DNA of 7,602 bases from the NCBI GenBank assembly GCA_001771615.1, contig MEUF01000023.1:13488-21089 (forward strand), read 5' to 3'. The translations under genes and the position numbers were made by a program. Shown here one piece after another: positions 5,779 through 7,602 of this stretch. The notes below the pieces were generated by a model. That model made no database searches, had not been told where the DNA came from, and saw only the letters and a list, made by a program, of their open reading frames with translations. Position 1 is the first letter of the stretch. Each line of letters opens with the position of its first letter. Source of the DNA: a candidate division WOR-1 bacterium RIFOXYB2_FULL_48_7. GTDB lineage: Bacteria > Margulisbacteria > WOR-1 > O2-12-FULL-45-9 > XYB2-FULL-48-7.

Positions 5779-7280
5779 CTGCTGAATTTATAACGAAGGA
5801 TATCGGCGTCGCCTTCATCGACCTTGATCATGCCGTAGGGAAAAAATATTCCGGTATCGCTTTCGCGGATGTTAAGGTCATCCAGCCGGACCTCAAGGTG
5901 GACATCGGCAGGAATTACTTTTAACTCGCGGCTTTTTGTCCCTTCCATCGGTTGAGTCCAGTTTTCAATGATCCGGCTGATGATCTCCCTTCTGCCGGCA
6001 AACTCTTCGCCAAATTCAGTTAAAATTGCCAGGAGAGGCTTTCCCAGCCGGGCCTCTTTAAGCAGGTTGATGCAGCCCAGCATCCCAAGATGTTGCTTGA
6101 GGAATTTGCCCTCTTCTTTCTCGACCGAGCCGATATTAAGCAAAATTACCTGGCAGTGGCGGTATTCCCGTCCTATGCCGACTTCATAACGCGTATCCCC
6201 GGTAATACCGATCTTCATTAGCTCGCCGTTACGGAAGGGGATATTAGTGTTGATTACCAGCCCAATAGATGATTCCTGGTTGGTCCAACGCTCTGTATGG
6301 TGGGCAGGTTTGACAGAAATAGTAAAGCCGTGCTTTTCCATGAGCGAAGCCCCTTCGATCTCGGTAATTTCGGCTCCAGGGATCAAAAGCTTATAATTGA
6401 TTTCCCGATTGCCGAAAAGGTCTGTTGCTGAAAGCAGCCCGTGGAATTTGAGGAGTGTCCCGGCTGAACCAAAAATATCAATTACCTTTGATTTCTTTTG
6501 GTCATTTAGGTCATTGTATTTGGCCAATAAGGAAAGAATTCCTTCCACTGATTCGGTGTGGTCATCGTGGTCGTGGGTGATGATTATGGCATCAATGTCG
6601 GCAATCCCCATTCCCAGGTCACGGAAAATATCAAAAAAATCGTAACCCGGATCAATGGCGATGCCTTTGATTTCCCCCCGGGCGTTTTTTAAGGTTAAAA
6701 AATATCCTCCGCCTTGAGAGATGCCGCTGGAGTAGAGCGGGGAGGCGGAATTCCACTTATGGATGGTGCGCAGGACATTTGCCCCCATCAGGTGCCCCAG
6801 GACGCGAGGGGTGTTAATGTCCTTGACCAGCTTGATCTGGTTTTTTTTGATTGTCTCTCTGGTCGGGAAAAGTGTTTCTTCCATATAGGCGATGGCCTGG
6901 GCCGATGGGCTATTAAAGTTTTTGTTTTGCAGATCAAACTGGTGGGCTAATTTAAAATCATTATAAGCTTCCTGGAAACGCCCTTGCAGAAAGTGGGCGA
7001 TGCCTCTGAGATAGGCTGGCAGGCTTAAATTCTTTTTATCCCTTTGTGTCTTGTGGAATAATTCATCATAAAGTGATTCGGCTTCTTTGTAGAGGTTATT
7101 GTTAATGCAGGCATAGCCGACGATATTCCAAAAAAAAGCGCTCTTGTCTTCCAATCTTCCCAGGACCTGAAGAATTTCTTTAAAATTCTTTTGCAGCCAA
7201 TCCTTTTGGGCGGGGACCGGAATTCTCTTTAGGTTCTCCCAGGTATTTGGCCGACTGACCTCCAACGCTTCCTGGTACAT
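5775..7280 (-). CDS. TPR-containing metallo-beta-lactamase-fold hydrolase
   Basis: This is a 501-residue protein with no signal peptide. The N-terminal part (about 47-120) holds two TPR-like helical repeats: N52-x3-G-Y-A with Y64-K-E-A-E, then L91-R-G-I-A-H-F-L-Q-G-R-F-Q-E-A-Y-N-D-F. A metallo-beta-lactamase fold follows from about 160. D210-P-G, then the metal-binding H236-D-H238-D-D240-H241, then H327/H328, D362 (in I-T-G-D-T-R) and H397 provide a plausible two-metal site. The fold hydrolyses esters, thioesters, phosphodiesters or beta-lactams in different families. The substrate here is unknown, and protein-protein binding by the TPR part is inferred. Its ATG overlaps the stop of the upstream barrel gene by one base (TGATG), implying coupled translation. 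It converges on acyP with four shared bases and no terminator between them. Confidence 0.88.
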   Translation of the reverse strand: MYQEALEVSRPNTWENLKRIPVPAQKDWLQKNFKEILQVLGRLEDKSAFFWNIVGYACINNNLYKEAESLYDELFHKTQRDKKNLSLPAYLRGIAHFLQGRFQEAYNDFKLAHQFDLQNKNFNSPSAQAIAYMEETLFPTRETIKKNQIKLVKDINTPRVLGHLMGANVLRTIHKWNSASPLYSSGISQGGGYFLTLKNARGEIKGIAIDPGYDFFDIFRDLGMGIADIDAIIITHDHDDHTESVEGILSLLAKYNDLNDQKKSKVIDIFGSAGTLLKFHGLLSATDLFGNREINYKLLIPGAEITEIEGASLMEKHGFTISVKPAHHTERWTNQESSIGLVINTNIPFRNGELMKIGITGDTRYEVGIGREYRHCQVILLNIGSVEKEEGKFLKQHLGMLGCINLLKEARLGKPLLAILTEFGEEFAGRREIISRIIENWTQPMEGTKSRELKVIPADVHLEVRLDDLNIRESDTGIFFPYGMIKVDEGDADILRYKFSS

Positions 7281-7602
7281 CAGAAGGTCCAGCTAAATCC
7301 GGCCATCTGCGTCCGGCTGTATTGGCCGCCTAATATTGCATAATCGAGGATGGCATTCCCCAAGGCTAAACTGGCGCCGGCTGTCTTATTCCCCTCGCTC
7401 AAGCCCCCTCTGACCAGGAGCCCCGGTAAAATCACTGCTTCGGCTCCGTAATGCAATGTCTGTGCGCTATTCCCTTGCTGAAAAATATTGTGGACATCCG
7501 CAGCCACAGTTAATCGCGGTACCGGCTTGATGGCCAAACCACCATTGACCAGCATGTCATAACGGGTCTTGCTGCCGTCCTGCCAATGGATGTCTGTAGT
7601 TA
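7280..7602 (-). CDS. outer-membrane beta-barrel protein, C-terminal part (PorV/TraF-like)
   Basis: This is a partial gene. The frame is open to the right edge, so its N terminus lies beyond the window. The 106 complete residues seen are made of alternating hydrophobic/polar strands with glycine and aromatic turns (for example a stretch like A-D-V-H-N-I-F, then Y-G-A-E-A, then L-L-V-R-G-G-L). The final residue is phenylalanine in S-W-T-F, the signal recognised by the outer-membrane assembly machinery in beta-barrel proteins. The spacing and the D-x-H-N and G-A-E elements recall PorV or TraF-like (UPF0164) barrels, but this is recognition from memory, not a match I can verify. It directly precedes and overlaps the TPR-hydrolase gene, forming the promoter-proximal partner of that pair. 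An internal ATG at 7555 is not the start. Confidence 0.75.
   Translation of the reverse strand, partial: TTDIHWQDGSKTRYDMLVNGGLAIKPVPRLTVAADVHNIFQQGNSAQTLHYGAEAVILPGLLVRGGLSEGNKTAGASLALGNAILDYAILGGQYSRTQMAGFSWTF

Overview
This window looks like a bacterial chromosome fragment from a diderm (outer-membrane) organism. The outer membrane is inferred from the rightmost gene, whose product ends like an outer-membrane beta-barrel (final residues S-W-T-F). The tRNA gene does not encode its CCA end. The gene style (tight 1-base overlaps, small single-domain enzymes, PorV/TraF-like barrel) resembles little-cultured candidate phyla such as the Saganbacteria/Margulisbacteria group. That is an impression, not something the sequence proves.

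Layout, left to right. A complete tRNA-Lys(CUU) lies at 101-173. It is followed by an AT-rich block, about 174-2340, with three genes of no assigned function. The first, on the plus strand (350-934), encodes a soluble protein with a HEPN-like R-x4-H motif. The other two are on the minus strand and probably co-transcribed from a good-looking promoter at 2326-2354: an exported or membrane protein (1698-2300), then a small single-span membrane protein (1155-1673). Sample 60-base lines inside this block count 28-33% GC, against 48-55% further right, so the block looks acquired and sits at a classic tRNA integration target. No integrase and no copy of the tRNA 3' end is visible in the window.

From about 2550 onward the DNA has the composition of the rest of the chromosome. 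An unrecognised minus-strand gene (2550-3389) is divergent from a compact plus-strand operon: a 12-span MFS transporter (3431-4606), a cation diffusion facilitator (4606-5508) overlapping it by one base, and an acylphosphatase (5512-5778) three bases later. The acylphosphatase converges on a minus-strand pair with overlapping stop codons. That pair is the end of an outer-membrane barrel gene (running in from beyond the right edge) and a TPR plus metallo-beta-lactamase-fold hydrolase (5775-7280), joined by a one-base TGATG overlap.

Functionally, the operon suggests export of divalent metal ions (the CDF pump) beside a second exporter of unknown substrate. The acylphosphatase is probably a housekeeping passenger. 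The barrel and hydrolase pair may act in envelope or secretion-related work, but their substrates are unknown. I see no CRISPR array, insertion sequence, rRNA, riboswitch or convincing factor-independent terminator, and no demonstrable new multi-gene system. The best candidates for novelty are the orphan genes of the AT-rich block and the TPR-hydrolase.
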